This document shows positions 33,284 to 42,011 of a DNA stretch of 49,317 nt, one piece after another. A program made the position numbers and the translations under genes. Source of the DNA: Candidatus Methanocrinis natronophilus. GTDB lineage: Archaea; Halobacteriota; Methanosarcinia; Methanotrichales; Methanotrichaceae. How positions within the stretch are numbered: position 1 is the first letter of the stretch; every line of letters begins with the position of its first letter. The stretch lies in assembly GCA_029167045.1 (NCBI GenBank), contig JARFPK010000015.1:1-49317 (forward strand). Reading direction: 5' to 3'. The notes below the pieces were generated by a model. That model was not told where the DNA came from and made no database searches. It worked only from the letters and a program-made list of their open reading frames with translations.

Positions 33284-34043
33284 TCAACATACCTCTGAGG
33301 GAATAGGCCGGATAAGCCACCAGACAAAGGGTCGAGGCCGCCGTCATTACCAGGGAGAGCTGGTAGAAGCGAGCAGAAGCGAAGGCGAAGACCAGGGAGA
33401 GGGCGGCAAGACCCCCCAGCATCAAGAGGCCGTTCTTCTCCCCGATCCTCGTGACGGTGGTCGTCGTCGACTCCACATCCTCCGCGTAATCCACTATCTG
33501 ATGGGCTATCAGGGCTTCACAGCCGACTATAAAGACGAGGAGAGATATCAAGATTATCCCTCTCGAAGGGTCCCCTCCAGAGAGGACGAACCCGGAGATG
33601 AAGGGGAGAGTTCCAAACATGAGACCGTGGCTCGCCATATCCCAAAGATATCGTTCCTTCAGCCTTATGCGCCTCGCTGAATAGGCGGTCAATACCAGAA
33701 GGTTTAGGACGACGAACGCCGCCCCCAACAGGTCCAGCCAGAGGGAGATGAAGAGGGAGATCGAGACGAGGGCTGACATGAGGAGGAGAACCCCCTTCTC
33801 ATCGACCCTCCCCATGGCCAGGGGGTTCGTCCCCGACTCCACCTTACCGCGGTGTTGCCTGTCGATTTCGGCATCATAATAGTTGTTGACGACGAAGGCG
33901 TAACCTATGATGAACATATATGCGATCAAGACCAGCATGATCTCGGATCTTCCGCCACCGGCGAGATAGGCTCCCAGGAGCGGAAATAGCGGATAGAACT
34001 TGATCCAGTCTTTTATGCGAAGCATCCTCAGGTAATCGATCAT
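33156..34043 (-). CDS. UbiA-family prenyltransferase, 3' end overlapping the next gene
   Basis: Membrane protein with about eight to nine helices that transfers a prenyl chain to an acceptor. First Asp-rich motif: NNYYDAEIDRQHRGKVESG; second: DYAEDVESTTTTVTRIGEKN. These are the two UbiA active-site motifs. Substrate unknown; archaeal members include digeranylgeranylglyceryl phosphate synthase. The last 42 codons are read out of frame from the glycosyltransferase start region and give a charged, non-helical tail (AERGGAYRGDPEV), unlike family C-termini. Either a genuine 128-base overlap or a small frameshift that removed a stop near 33285. Confidence 0.85.
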   Translation of the reverse strand: MIDYLRMLRIKDWIKFYPLFPLLGAYLAGGGRSEIMLVLIAYMFIIGYAFVVNNYYDAEIDRQHRGKVESGTNPLAMGRVDEKGVLLLMSALVSISLFISLWLDLLGAAFVVLNLLVLTAYSARRIRLKERYLWDMASHGLMFGTLPFISGFVLSGGDPSRGIILISLLVFIVGCEALIAHQIVDYAEDVESTTTTVTRIGEKNGLLMLGGLAALSLVFAFASARFYQLSLVMTAASTLCLVAYPAYSLRGMLNDIGHRPSAERGGAYRGDPEVPSKPIPGKRELRDSGSRWGLR

Positions 34044-34216
34044 CCTTTCTCTCTCCCCAGTTGAGGGGGCTACATTCCCGTCAACCCTTATCTACCTTTT
34101 CTGAATCCCGCCAATTCGATGGGATAGTTCTCTTCGGCCTCTTGGCATAGGATCCCATGGTACCATCGTCATGGTAAAATCCTTATAGATCGCCAGCCAA
34201 AATAGCAAGCCATATC

Positions 34217-34720
34217 ATGATATCGTCATACATCCTTCGATCGTCGTATATGCTTCTAGCGTTCTCACTCGCCTTCAACCCCCTATTCCTAGCCACCGCC
34301 CTGGGCGAGGAGGATTATCTGGGGGTCCTGGGACCCCGGGGCGTCGTCGCCAAAGCCAATTACTCCGAGTACGGATCCGCCTTCGAGGAGTTCATGACAG
34401 GCCCCACCGAGAGGAACCTCTCGTCCTATCCAGACTATCTGGTGGAGTTTCTGGAGGGAAGAGATGAGCCGCCTATCGCGAACTACAGCCAGTACACTCC
34501 TGCCTTCGAGGAGTTCATGAACCTCTCAAAAAGGAGCAAGCTTTATCCCTCATCCTATCCCGATTACCTGATCCGTTTTTTGAACGATACTCAGGAACCC
34601 CTCAGAATCAATTACACTAGATACTCTCCCGCCTTCGAGGAGTTCATGAACGCTACAAGAGAAGGCCGTGAAAACCTCACATCCTATCCGGATTATCTCA
34701 GATGGTTTTTAAACAGATAG
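34217..34720 (+). CDS. Secreted protein with three ~40-residue SYPDYL repeats
   Basis: 167 residues; I do not recognise the family. Signal peptide at 1-33 (MLLAFSLAFNPLFLATALG). The mature part is almost entirely three tandem repeats: N-Y-S/T-x-Y-x-x-A-F-E-E-F-M, a variable 9-12 residue linker, then SYPDYLxxFL. Each repeat has an Asn-Tyr-Ser/Thr sequon at its start and one or two more in the linker (NLS, NAT, NLT, NDT), so the protein should be heavily N-glycosylated outside the cell. Upstream, CTTATAGA near 34182 is a possible TATA. It is flanked by minus-strand genes, so it is a single-gene unit. Confidence 0.7.
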   Translation: MISSYILRSSYMLLAFSLAFNPLFLATALGEEDYLGVLGPRGVVAKANYSEYGSAFEEFMTGPTERNLSSYPDYLVEFLEGRDEPPIANYSQYTPAFEEFMNLSKRSKLYPSSYPDYLIRFLNDTQEPLRINYTRYSPAFEEFMNATREGRENLTSYPDYLRWFLNR

Positions 34721-34837
34721 ATCGATGAGAAGGCCTGGTGCTCACCATCCCCGGTCCTTAAGCCGAGAAGGATGCAAGGCAGCCAGGAGAATCCTACCCC
34801 GAGGTGACCATATGGTCATACCCCGACCGTCTCCCTT

Positions 34838-36283
34838 TCATATCTCCATCATATCCCATATCCTTTTCATATCGAGATGTATCTCGGCTGCCTTCGCCAG
34901 CTCGTCGTAACCGTCCCCCACCGGAGCAGAACGCCGGGGCAGGTTCTTTCTCCGGTAGAGGTGATCGAGGAAGGCGTCCCGGAAGTTGCGGTTCTGGAAT
35001 ATCCCGTGGAGGTAGGTTCCGATGACAAGCCCATCGCCGCCCACGCCGCCGTCGTCACCGAAGGCCGGAGGGTCCTGGCTGGTGGTGACACCCATGTGGA
35101 TCTCGTATCCAGAGACCTTCTCCCCCTTTATCGGACCCAGGATCGGCCCGTCCCCCGTCACTGTCTTCTCCGCCTGGACGGTCCTCTTCTCGTAACGGTC
35201 GAACCGGGTCTCCGAATTCAAGAGACCGAGGCCGGCCACCACAGAGTCTCCGTCCTCGATACCCTGATCGACGATCTCCCGCCCCAGGATCTGGTAGCCG
35301 CCGCAGATCCCTAGAACGGGGACGCCCTCGTCCCGGAGGGCGAGGATCTCACGGTCGGTCCCCCTCCTCCTCAGCTCCAGAAGGTCGGCGACGGTGTTCT
35401 TCGTCCCCGGGATGATGACGGCGTCGGGGCGTCCCAGGGGCTGGCCGGGGGTGACGTACCGGAGGTTTCCCTCCCTCTCCAGGGGCTCAAAGTCGGTGAA
35501 GTTCGATATCCTCGCAAGCCTTATGACGGCGATATCGACCGCCTCAGACCCGCCCGCCTCCTCCCGTTTGGCCCCTTGAAACCCGCCGCCCCCCTTGTCC
35601 CCCAGGGAGACGGAGTCCTCGGAGGGGAGGGCGAGGTCGAGGTAGGGCATCACCCCCAGGACGGGGACCCCTGTCAGCTCCTCCAGCATAGCGAGGCCCG
35701 GCTCCAGGATGGCAGGGTCGCCCCGGAACTTGTTGATGACGAGGCCGCAGACCAGGGGCCTGATATCCGCAGGCAAAAGCGCAACCGTCCCATAGAGGCT
35801 CGCAAAGACCCCGCCCCGCTCGATATCCCCCACCAGGATGATGGGGGCGGCGAGCTTTCTGGCGACGTAGATGTTGGCGATGTCCCGGTCGTAGAGGTTG
35901 ATCTCAGCCTCCCCCGACAGCTCCTCGATAGCCCTGTCGACCACCGACTTCATCCCCTCGATCCCCCGGTAGTACTCCTCGGCGGACATGTCGGCTACGG
36001 GGACGCCGAAGACGATCACCTGGCTCGTCCGGTCACCCTTCGGCTTCAGGAGGATCGGGTTCATCACCTCCTCCGGCTCGACCCCGGCGGCCCAGGCCTG
36101 GACCGCCTGGGCGATCCCCATCTCCTTGCCGTCGTAGGTGACCCAGGAGTTGAGGGACATGTTCTGGGACTTGAAGGGGGCTACTTTGAGGCCCCGGTTT
36201 CGAAGGATCCTGCAGAGGGCGGCGACGATGGTGCTTTTGCCGGAGTGGGAGGTGGTGCCGAGGACCACGATGAATCTAGTCAT
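34838..36283 (-). CDS. cobQ: Cobyric acid synthase (CobQ/CbiP)
   Basis: 481 residues; ATP- and glutamine-dependent amidation of the corrin ring side chains in cobamide synthesis, needed for the corrinoid methyltransferases of methanogenesis. The N-terminal synthetase P-loop-like motif is VLGTTSHSGKSTIVAALCR, followed by PFKSQNMSLNSWVT and LLKPKGDRTSQVIVFG. The C-terminal class I glutaminase has Cys in VLGICGGYQILG and His in IGTYLHGIFQN. ATG at 36283 is preceded by GGAGA; the upstream ATG at 36307 is weaker. A TATA-like AAATAAAC lies about 25-30 bases upstream. The next gene downstream is convergent. Confidence 0.95.
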   Translation of the reverse strand: MTRFIVVLGTTSHSGKSTIVAALCRILRNRGLKVAPFKSQNMSLNSWVTYDGKEMGIAQAVQAWAAGVEPEEVMNPILLKPKGDRTSQVIVFGVPVADMSAEEYYRGIEGMKSVVDRAIEELSGEAEINLYDRDIANIYVARKLAAPIILVGDIERGGVFASLYGTVALLPADIRPLVCGLVINKFRGDPAILEPGLAMLEELTGVPVLGVMPYLDLALPSEDSVSLGDKGGGGFQGAKREEAGGSEAVDIAVIRLARISNFTDFEPLEREGNLRYVTPGQPLGRPDAVIIPGTKNTVADLLELRRRGTDREILALRDEGVPVLGICGGYQILGREIVDQGIEDGDSVVAGLGLLNSETRFDRYEKRTVQAEKTVTGDGPILGPIKGEKVSGYEIHMGVTTSQDPPAFGDDGGVGGDGLVIGTYLHGIFQNRNFRDAFLDHLYRRKNLPRRSAPVGDGYDELAKAAEIHLDMKRIWDMMEI

Positions 36284-36457
36284 GTCGTCTCCGGGAAGTG
36301 CAGACAAGTTTATTTGTCTTTTGGAAGCAGGAGGTTTCTGAGGGGGATGATAGAGATGGGTAGATTAAACAGATAAACTTTAATAAAGAATTGTAGAGAT
36401 GATGTAAAAATAGCCCTCTACACACAAACGCGTGCGACATTCACATCTATGCGCCCC

Positions 36458-36697
36458 TCACACCTCCCCCGCCGCCTCCTCCAGCTTCTTGGTGCACGCG
36501 TCCATCAGCTCCGCCGCCTCCCGGACCTTCGCCGCCGCCTTCGGGCTTGTAGCCTCCATCTCCTCCGCCCTCGCCCGGAAGCTCTCGCTATGGCTCCTGT
36601 TGTGGTCGATCCAGTGCTCGATGAGGTGCTCGATCTCGTGCTTCTTCAGCCCGTCTCCATGCTTCTCTGACCCGTGCCCGTGCTTATGCTCTTCCAA
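36458..36697 (-). CDS. Small His-rich protein, putative metal binding
   Basis: 79 residues. The first 35 contain about ten His (EEHKHGHGSEKHGDGLKKHE, then HLIEHWIDHN); the rest is a helical region rich in Ala/Glu/Lys. Methanogens and Thermococcales carry similar short proteins of unknown role (DUF8180-like, from memory). The His clusters suggest nickel, cobalt or zinc binding. Its position upstream of the cobalt-dependent corrinoid gene cobQ on the same strand is suggestive only; 175 AT-richer bases lie between them. Confidence 0.65.
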   Translation of the reverse strand: MEEHKHGHGSEKHGDGLKKHEIEHLIEHWIDHNRSHSESFRARAEEMEATSPKAAAKVREAAELMDACTKKLEEAAGEV

Positions 36698-36790
36698 TTT
36701 TAACGCCTCCTCCTATGCTGCGACTTAATCCGGCCGCCGCCGGGACCCCAACGGCGCTCCAGCTACGAATCCCGTCTGTCGTTTGATAGA

Positions 36791-37759
36791 TTAATAACTT
36801 CTGCTTATCATGTAGTCGGAGAGCTTCATCAGCAGCCTCTTCGCCTCGGAGTCGGGGATAACCGCCAGGGCGTCCTTTCCCTCCTCCACCAGCCTCACCG
36901 CCCTCTTCCTGGCGTAATCGATCGACCCGCTCGCCCGCAGCGCCTCCAGTGCCGCCTCGATCTCCTCGGTGGTGGCGTTCTTTTTGGCGAATATGGGGAT
37001 ATCGACGCCTTTGGATATGGCATCGATCATGATCAGGGTCTTCTTCCCTTCGGCGAGGTCGCCGCCCCGGGGCTTTCCGAGGATTTCAGCCGGGGCGGTG
37101 AGGTCGAGGACGTCGTCCTGGATCTGGAAGGCGATCCCCACAAGCCGACCGAACCTCTCCAGCCCCTCCACCTCTTCTTTCGAGCCGCCGACGAGGCGGG
37201 AGCCTATCCAGCCAGCAGCACCGTAGAGGACCGCCGTCTTCTTCTCCACCATCTCCAGGTACTCGGCTTCTGTGACCTCCTCCCTCCTCTCAAACTCCAT
37301 ATCCAGCCACTGACCCTCGCAGATGGCGGCGCAGGTCCGGGCGAGCATCTTCACCGAGGCGACCATATCCTCAGCCCCCGCCTCCGAGGCCGTTAGGATC
37401 TCGAAGGCCTTGGAGTAGAGGGTATCCCCGGCGAGGATCGCCCCCGCCTCGTCCCACTTGACGTGGACCGCGGGCCTCCCCCGACGGGTGGCGGCGTTGT
37501 CCATGATGTCGTCGTGGATGAGGGTGAAGTTGTGGACGAGCTCGATGGAAACGGCTGCTGGGACTACAACCTTCGGGTCGCCCCCGACAGCCTCGGCAGC
37601 CAGCAGGAGCATACAGGGGCGGAGCCTCTTTCCCCCGGCGTCCACTAAATGCCTCCCGGCAGAGTAAAGCTCCCTCGGATGGACCACCGGCAACAACTCC
37701 TCGATGGCCCTTGATATCATCCCGGCCCGCCTCCTCAGCTCCTCGTCAAGGATCACCAT
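36791..37759 (-). CDS. Geranylgeranyl/farnesyl diphosphate synthase
   Basis: 322-residue all-helical prenyl synthase that elongates allylic diphosphates with IPP for archaeal lipids. First Asp-rich motif LIHDDIMDNAATRRGRPAVH; second FQIQDDVLDLTA; GGKRLRPCMLLLAAEA is also present. Chain length depends on residues before the first motif (HNFT), which fit a C15-C20 enzyme. It ends the isoprenoid part of the long minus-strand block, 74 bases after RNase J. Confidence 0.92.
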   Translation of the reverse strand: MVILDEELRRRAGMISRAIEELLPVVHPRELYSAGRHLVDAGGKRLRPCMLLLAAEAVGGDPKVVVPAAVSIELVHNFTLIHDDIMDNAATRRGRPAVHVKWDEAGAILAGDTLYSKAFEILTASEAGAEDMVASVKMLARTCAAICEGQWLDMEFERREEVTEAEYLEMVEKKTAVLYGAAGWIGSRLVGGSKEEVEGLERFGRLVGIAFQIQDDVLDLTAPAEILGKPRGGDLAEGKKTLIMIDAISKGVDIPIFAKKNATTEEIEAALEALRASGSIDYARKRAVRLVEEGKDALAVIPDSEAKRLLMKLSDYMISRSY

Positions 37760-37832
37760 ATTTCTTCACGCCTCCTTCGGTTCCTCTTCCTTCTTGCCCC
37801 TTCCCCCGTCCTTATGCCCCGGCGACTCCCCT

Positions 37833-39173
37833 TCAGGGGAGGACGAGCTCCTGGCCGTTTCTCAGGATGTGGAAGCTGTAGCCGAGCTCATAGCCCGTCT
37901 CCTCGGCCATGGAAAGGTACTTTCCGTGGCTCTCGAAGGTTCCGTGGCTGGGGATGACGTGCTCGGGGTTTATCATCCTCAAGAGCTCCCAGTGGTCCTC
38001 GACGCAGGCGTGGCCTGAGACGTGGACGTTGTCGTAAACCCTCGCCCCCTTCATCTTCAGCTTCGTCTCCACTATGTGGCGGTTGGACTTGTTGAGGGGC
38101 TGGGGTATGACCCCGGCGCTGAATATCACCTTGTCCCCGGACTCCAGCTGGTAATCGGTCTCGCCGCTGGCCAGGCGGCTCAAGACGGCCCCGGGTTCTC
38201 CCTGGTGGCCGGTCATGATGGGGAGGTACTTATCCTTCCCCTCCTGCATCATCCTCTTGAAGAACTTATCGACGCTCTTCCTCCTCCCGTAGACCGGGAG
38301 GTCGTCGGACTTGGGGGCGTATCCCACCCTCTTTGCCGTCCCCCAGTACTTCTCCATCGACCTTCCCAGGAGGACCGGCTTTCGCCCCATCTCGTGGGCC
38401 GCCTCGATGATCGATCTGATCCTGGCGATGTGAGACGAGAAGGTGGTCAAAAGAACCCCGGACTTGGTCTCCTCCGTCCCCATCAGGACGTCCCAGACCA
38501 GGTCCTTTGCTATCTGCTCCGAAGGGGTCTTCCCCGAGACCCCAGCGTTGGTAGTCTCGGTGATGAGGGCTAAAACCCCCTCGCTCTCCAGCTTCTTGAG
38601 CCTCTCGAAGTCTGGAGGCTGGCCTAATGTGGGACTTCTGTCCATCTTGAAGTCGTTGGCGTAGAGGATAACCCCCTTGGGCGTGTGAATGGCGGCGAAG
38701 ACGCAATCGACTATGCTGTGCTGGACCCTGATGAACTCCAGTTCAATGTCTGGGGCTATCTGCCTGGTCTTCCCAGCGTTCATCGTCACCACCTCATTCT
38801 TCGTCGCCTTAAGCTTCTCGGACTCTATCTCCTGTTTGATCAGATCCGCGGTGTAAGGGGTCCCGATGATGGGAGCTCTGTACTTGTAGGCGAGCTTCGA
38901 TATGGCGCCTATGTGGTCCAAATGGCCGTGGGTGCAGGCGATCGACCTCACCCTCCCGTCGACGTCCTTCATGACGCTGTCGTTGGGGATGGCCCCCAGA
39001 GATATCAGCTCTGAAGGGCGGAGCCTCTCCAGGTCTGTATCCTCGTGGATCTGAACCCTGTCAAGCCGGATGCCCATGTCCATTATCAGTATGTCATGAC
39101 CGATCCTTATGGCGGTCATGTTCCTTCCTATCTCTTCGTAGCCTCCGATCGCTACTATTCCAATATCCTTCAT
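37833..39173 (-). CDS. Ribonuclease J (beta-CASP metallo-beta-lactamase)
   Basis: 446 residues. Zinc site THGHLDHIGAIS, a second His in VQHSIVDCVFAA, Asp in YANDFKMDR, and beta-CASP motifs LLTTFSSHIARI, LLGRSMEKYW and MTGHQGEPGAVLSRL. The C-terminal VHVSGHACVEDHWEL and VIPSHGTFESH complete the active site. Archaeal RNase J is a 5'-3' exonuclease in RNA decay. Its start overlaps the end of the IPP isomerase gene by four bases. Confidence 0.94.
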   Translation of the reverse strand: MKDIGIVAIGGYEEIGRNMTAIRIGHDILIMDMGIRLDRVQIHEDTDLERLRPSELISLGAIPNDSVMKDVDGRVRSIACTHGHLDHIGAISKLAYKYRAPIIGTPYTADLIKQEIESEKLKATKNEVVTMNAGKTRQIAPDIELEFIRVQHSIVDCVFAAIHTPKGVILYANDFKMDRSPTLGQPPDFERLKKLESEGVLALITETTNAGVSGKTPSEQIAKDLVWDVLMGTEETKSGVLLTTFSSHIARIRSIIEAAHEMGRKPVLLGRSMEKYWGTAKRVGYAPKSDDLPVYGRRKSVDKFFKRMMQEGKDKYLPIMTGHQGEPGAVLSRLASGETDYQLESGDKVIFSAGVIPQPLNKSNRHIVETKLKMKGARVYDNVHVSGHACVEDHWELLRMINPEHVIPSHGTFESHGKYLSMAEETGYELGYSFHILRNGQELVLP

Positions 39174-40258
39174 CTCGACATCTCTCTATGAATTGCGAAT
39201 TTTCGCGGGTCAAACCCTCTCTGCTCCAGGAACTCCCTCGTCCTTCCAAAGACGAGGATCGGGGCAGACCCCAGGTCTGATATGCTCTTTGTGGCGGTCA
39301 GGAACATGGCCGTCCTCAAGGCTCTCTCGTAAACGCGGAGGGCTTCCGCCACCCCGTAGGGCCCCTCGGTCGCAGGAGCCAAAAACGGAAGCGCCGCTCC
39401 GGCGAGACTCGCCCCCAGGGCTATGCTCTTTGCTATATCGATGCCGCTTCGGACCCCCCCGGAGGATACGACAGAAGCACCAACGCAAGCGCATTCGATG
39501 ACGCTGACGGGCGTTGGGATCCCCCAGTTCCAGAAGATCCGCCCCATCTTCGCAGACTCGATATCGGACCGCTCCTCCGCCCGATAAGCTTCCACGCCGG
39601 ACCAGCTAGTCCCGCCGAGGCCTCCAACGTCGATGATCTCCACCCCCGACTCCATAAGGGAGAGGGCATCTTCCCTGGATATCCCCGCCCCCGTCTCCTT
39701 GGCTATGATAGGAACCCTCCTGTCGGATGCGGCCCTTATCGCCTCGATGGCGTCCTTCGCCTCCGTCTCCCCCTCTGGCTGGACGCTCTCCTGGAGGAAG
39801 TTGAGATGTACGGCTATGGCGTCGGCGTCTATCATCTCCGCCAGCCTATCTATCACCTCGGCACCGCCCCTCCGGAGCTGGACCGCCCCGATGTTACCGA
39901 CTATGGGGATCTTCGGCGCCGCATCCCTAACCGCCGAGAAGGTATCCTCCACCTCAGCCCTCTCGAGGGCCGCCCTTTGGGATCCGACCCCCATGGCCAC
40001 GCCCACCTCCTGGGCCGCCAAGGCGAGATTTACATTGATCTCCTTGGTATCAGGGTGCCCCCCCGTCATCCCTGAGATCATGAATGGAAAGGCGAGATCT
40101 TTACCGAGAAATCGACAGCCTGTATCGATATCTCCGGCGTCGATCCCCGGAAGAGCCCTGTGGACGAGGGACAGATCGTCGAAGGGGCGCCATGGACCCT
40201 CCACCTCCTTCTCCAGGCAGATCCTGATGTGGTCGAGCTTCCTCTTGGCCGTTGTCAC
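39170..40258 (-). CDS. fni: Type 2 isopentenyl-diphosphate isomerase
   Basis: 362-residue FMN- and NADPH-dependent enzyme interconverting IPP and DMAPP. Signs: KLDHIRICLEKEVEG at the N-terminus, PFMISGMTGGHPDTKEINVN, VGSQRAAL, VQPEGETEAKDAIEAI with the conserved Gln/Glu, and IDVGGLGGTSW. It overlaps its neighbours by four bases on each side. With mevalonate kinase and isopentenyl phosphate kinase it makes an archaeal-type mevalonate segment. Confidence 0.95.
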   Translation of the reverse strand: MTTAKRKLDHIRICLEKEVEGPWRPFDDLSLVHRALPGIDAGDIDTGCRFLGKDLAFPFMISGMTGGHPDTKEINVNLALAAQEVGVAMGVGSQRAALERAEVEDTFSAVRDAAPKIPIVGNIGAVQLRRGGAEVIDRLAEMIDADAIAVHLNFLQESVQPEGETEAKDAIEAIRAASDRRVPIIAKETGAGISREDALSLMESGVEIIDVGGLGGTSWSGVEAYRAEERSDIESAKMGRIFWNWGIPTPVSVIECACVGASVVSSGGVRSGIDIAKSIALGASLAGAALPFLAPATEGPYGVAEALRVYERALRTAMFLTATKSISDLGSAPILVFGRTREFLEQRGFDPRKFAIHREMSR

Positions 40259-41013
40259 GCTCTCCCCTCCACCGCCGTCCCACCCCTCTCGCCTCCGAGG
40301 ACCCTCTCGATCATACCCGGCCTCTCGGCGTTGAAAATCCGGGACGAAACCCCCGCGTCGGCCAGGTCCAGAAGCTCCCGGATCTTACCTCTCATCCCGC
40401 CGGTGACGTCGACACCATCCGACCCCCCCAACTGAGACCATATCCTGGGGAGGTCTTCTCTCCTCACCGCTGAAAGGACCTCGCCGTTGAATATGACCCC
40501 GTCCGCGGCGGTCCCGAGGGCGACGAGCTTCGGCCTCAAAGCCCTGGCGAGATGGGTGACCAGCTGATCTCCCGAAACGATCTCCGCTCCCCTCCTCCTG
40601 TCCATGGCGACGTCGCCGTGGAGGACGGGGAGAAGGCCCCTATCCACCATCTCCACCACCGGCCCGACCTCCATCAGATCTATCCTCCCATCCCTCAGGA
40701 GGGTGGAGCTGAGGGGGTGGATGGGGACGGGGCTCGCCCCGCAGACCCTGAGACCCTCCACCAGGAGACCGTTGAGCTTCACCACAGACCTGTGGGTCTC
40801 CAGGACCCCTTCGGGGCTGAACTCTTCAGTCAGGCTGAAATTTTTCGCGTGGATGTGGCCAAAGGACCCGGCTCCATGGACGAGTATCAGACCTCTTCGG
40901 CAGTTTGCGACCTCGGCGCAGATCCTCTCAATAGCATCCATCTTCGCCGATTCAAGCCTCGTCTTGTCGGTGAGGACAGATCCACCGATCTTGAGAATTT
41001 TGATCTCTTTCAT
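40255..41013 (-). CDS. ipk: Isopentenyl phosphate kinase
   Basis: 252-residue amino-acid-kinase-fold enzyme making IPP from isopentenyl phosphate in the modified archaeal mevalonate route. N-terminal LKIGGSVLTDK, LVHGAGSFGHIHAKNFSL with the catalytic His, VLHGDVAMDRRRGAEIVSGD, and the C-terminal GVDVTGGMRGKIRELL are diagnostic. Overlaps both neighbours by four bases. Confidence 0.95.
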   Translation of the reverse strand: MKEIKILKIGGSVLTDKTRLESAKMDAIERICAEVANCRRGLILVHGAGSFGHIHAKNFSLTEEFSPEGVLETHRSVVKLNGLLVEGLRVCGASPVPIHPLSSTLLRDGRIDLMEVGPVVEMVDRGLLPVLHGDVAMDRRRGAEIVSGDQLVTHLARALRPKLVALGTAADGVIFNGEVLSAVRREDLPRIWSQLGGSDGVDVTGGMRGKIRELLDLADAGVSSRIFNAERPGMIERVLGGERGGTAVEGRA

Positions 41014-41999
41014 ATCTCTTCACCGGGATATTCTAGCCTCAGCCCCTGGCATCCCGTCACCACGGAGAAGGGAAAGCCCCTCGCCTGGGAGATAGCTGTC
41101 ATTACCCTCAGGATATCCTCCGGATCAGTCCGGGGGAGCGCGATCATACATCCTCCACCGCCAGCCCCCGTCAGCTTTGCGCCCAAGGCCCGGCCTGCCC
41201 CCCTTGAGGCGTATACCAGCTCTGAGAGCTCCCGGGTACCGACCCCGATCGCCTCCAGAAGGCCGTGGCTGGCGTCGAAGAGAGTGCCCAGCTCCTGGAG
41301 CCGACCCTCCCTTATGCACTTCGGCGCCCTCCTCGATATCTCGCCCATGGCCCGGAATACTGGGTCCACGATCTCTGGATACCCGGCCCTGAACCTCTGG
41401 ACCTTCTCAACCTCCGCCCTGGTGTCGTGGGGCCTGCCGGTGTACCCCACCACCAGCATCATCTCTGGAAGGTCGATCGACTCTGCCGACCCCTCGACGA
41501 ACTGATACCCTCCGAAGGTGGCAAGGGCGGTGTCCAGAGGCGAGCCGAGCCCCTCCTGGACGGACTTCTCTATCCTGTGGGCCTCTTCTGCTATCTCGTC
41601 GCGAGAGAGGTCCAGCCCCAGGTGAAGGCTCAGAGATCCCAGAGTCGCGACGACGACGGAAGCCGACGACCCGAGGCCAGAGGCCGCAGGCAGCTCCGAC
41701 TCCACCGTTATCCGAAGATCCTTCGCCCCAAACTCCCTCAAAACCGCCGTGATATATCTCGCGGCGAAGACCGCCCTCTCCCGGACCCCCTCTGTAAGGA
41801 GATCTCCTGAGAGGGGGCTGATGACAAACCCCTCCGCAGTGAACCTCATATCCGGGGCCGATACCTCAAGCCTTCCGGGGAGATCTTCGATCCGGGCCCG
41901 GACCCGGAGGTCGACCGCGGCACCGAGGGCAGGTGCCCCGGAGACGACGGCGTGCTCTCCGAAGAGGATCACCTTTCCAGGAGCGGAGGCTATGGTCAG
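41010..41999 (-). CDS. mvk: Mevalonate kinase, probable CTG start
   Basis: GHMP-family kinase phosphorylating mevalonate. Motif 2 is SGLGSSASVVVATLG; motif 3 is GAKLTGAGGGGCMIALP; EEAHRIEKSVQEGLGSPLDT carries the catalytic Asp region. Starting at the first conventional codon (GTG at 41972) gives MILFGEHAVV and loses the conserved SAPGK segment. Upstream in frame, CTG at 41999 gives LTIASAPGKVILFGEHAVV, aligning with mevalonate kinase N-termini, and GGAGG lies eight bases before it. No ATG, GTG or TTG lies between that CTG and the upstream in-frame stop. The CTG start is my inference. It begins 12 bases after MEMO. Confidence 0.9.
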   Translation of the reverse strand: MTIASAPGKVILFGEHAVVSGAPALGAAVDLRVRARIEDLPGRLEVSAPDMRFTAEGFVISPLSGDLLTEGVRERAVFAARYITAVLREFGAKDLRITVESELPAASGLGSSASVVVATLGSLSLHLGLDLSRDEIAEEAHRIEKSVQEGLGSPLDTALATFGGYQFVEGSAESIDLPEMMLVVGYTGRPHDTRAEVEKVQRFRAGYPEIVDPVFRAMGEISRRAPKCIREGRLQELGTLFDASHGLLEAIGVGTRELSELVYASRGAGRALGAKLTGAGGGGCMIALPRTDPEDILRVMTAISQARGFPFSVVTGCQGLRLEYPGEEI

Positions 42000-42011
42000 C
42001 TCTATCGCCTC

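Noticed and set aside
35576-36376. A 266-codon open frame antisense to cobQ
   Set aside because: Opposes a gene with clear catalytic motifs; no independent evidence.
40552-41505. A 317-codon open frame opposite ipk and mvk
   Set aside because: Spans two conserved overlapping genes on the other strand and has no family features.
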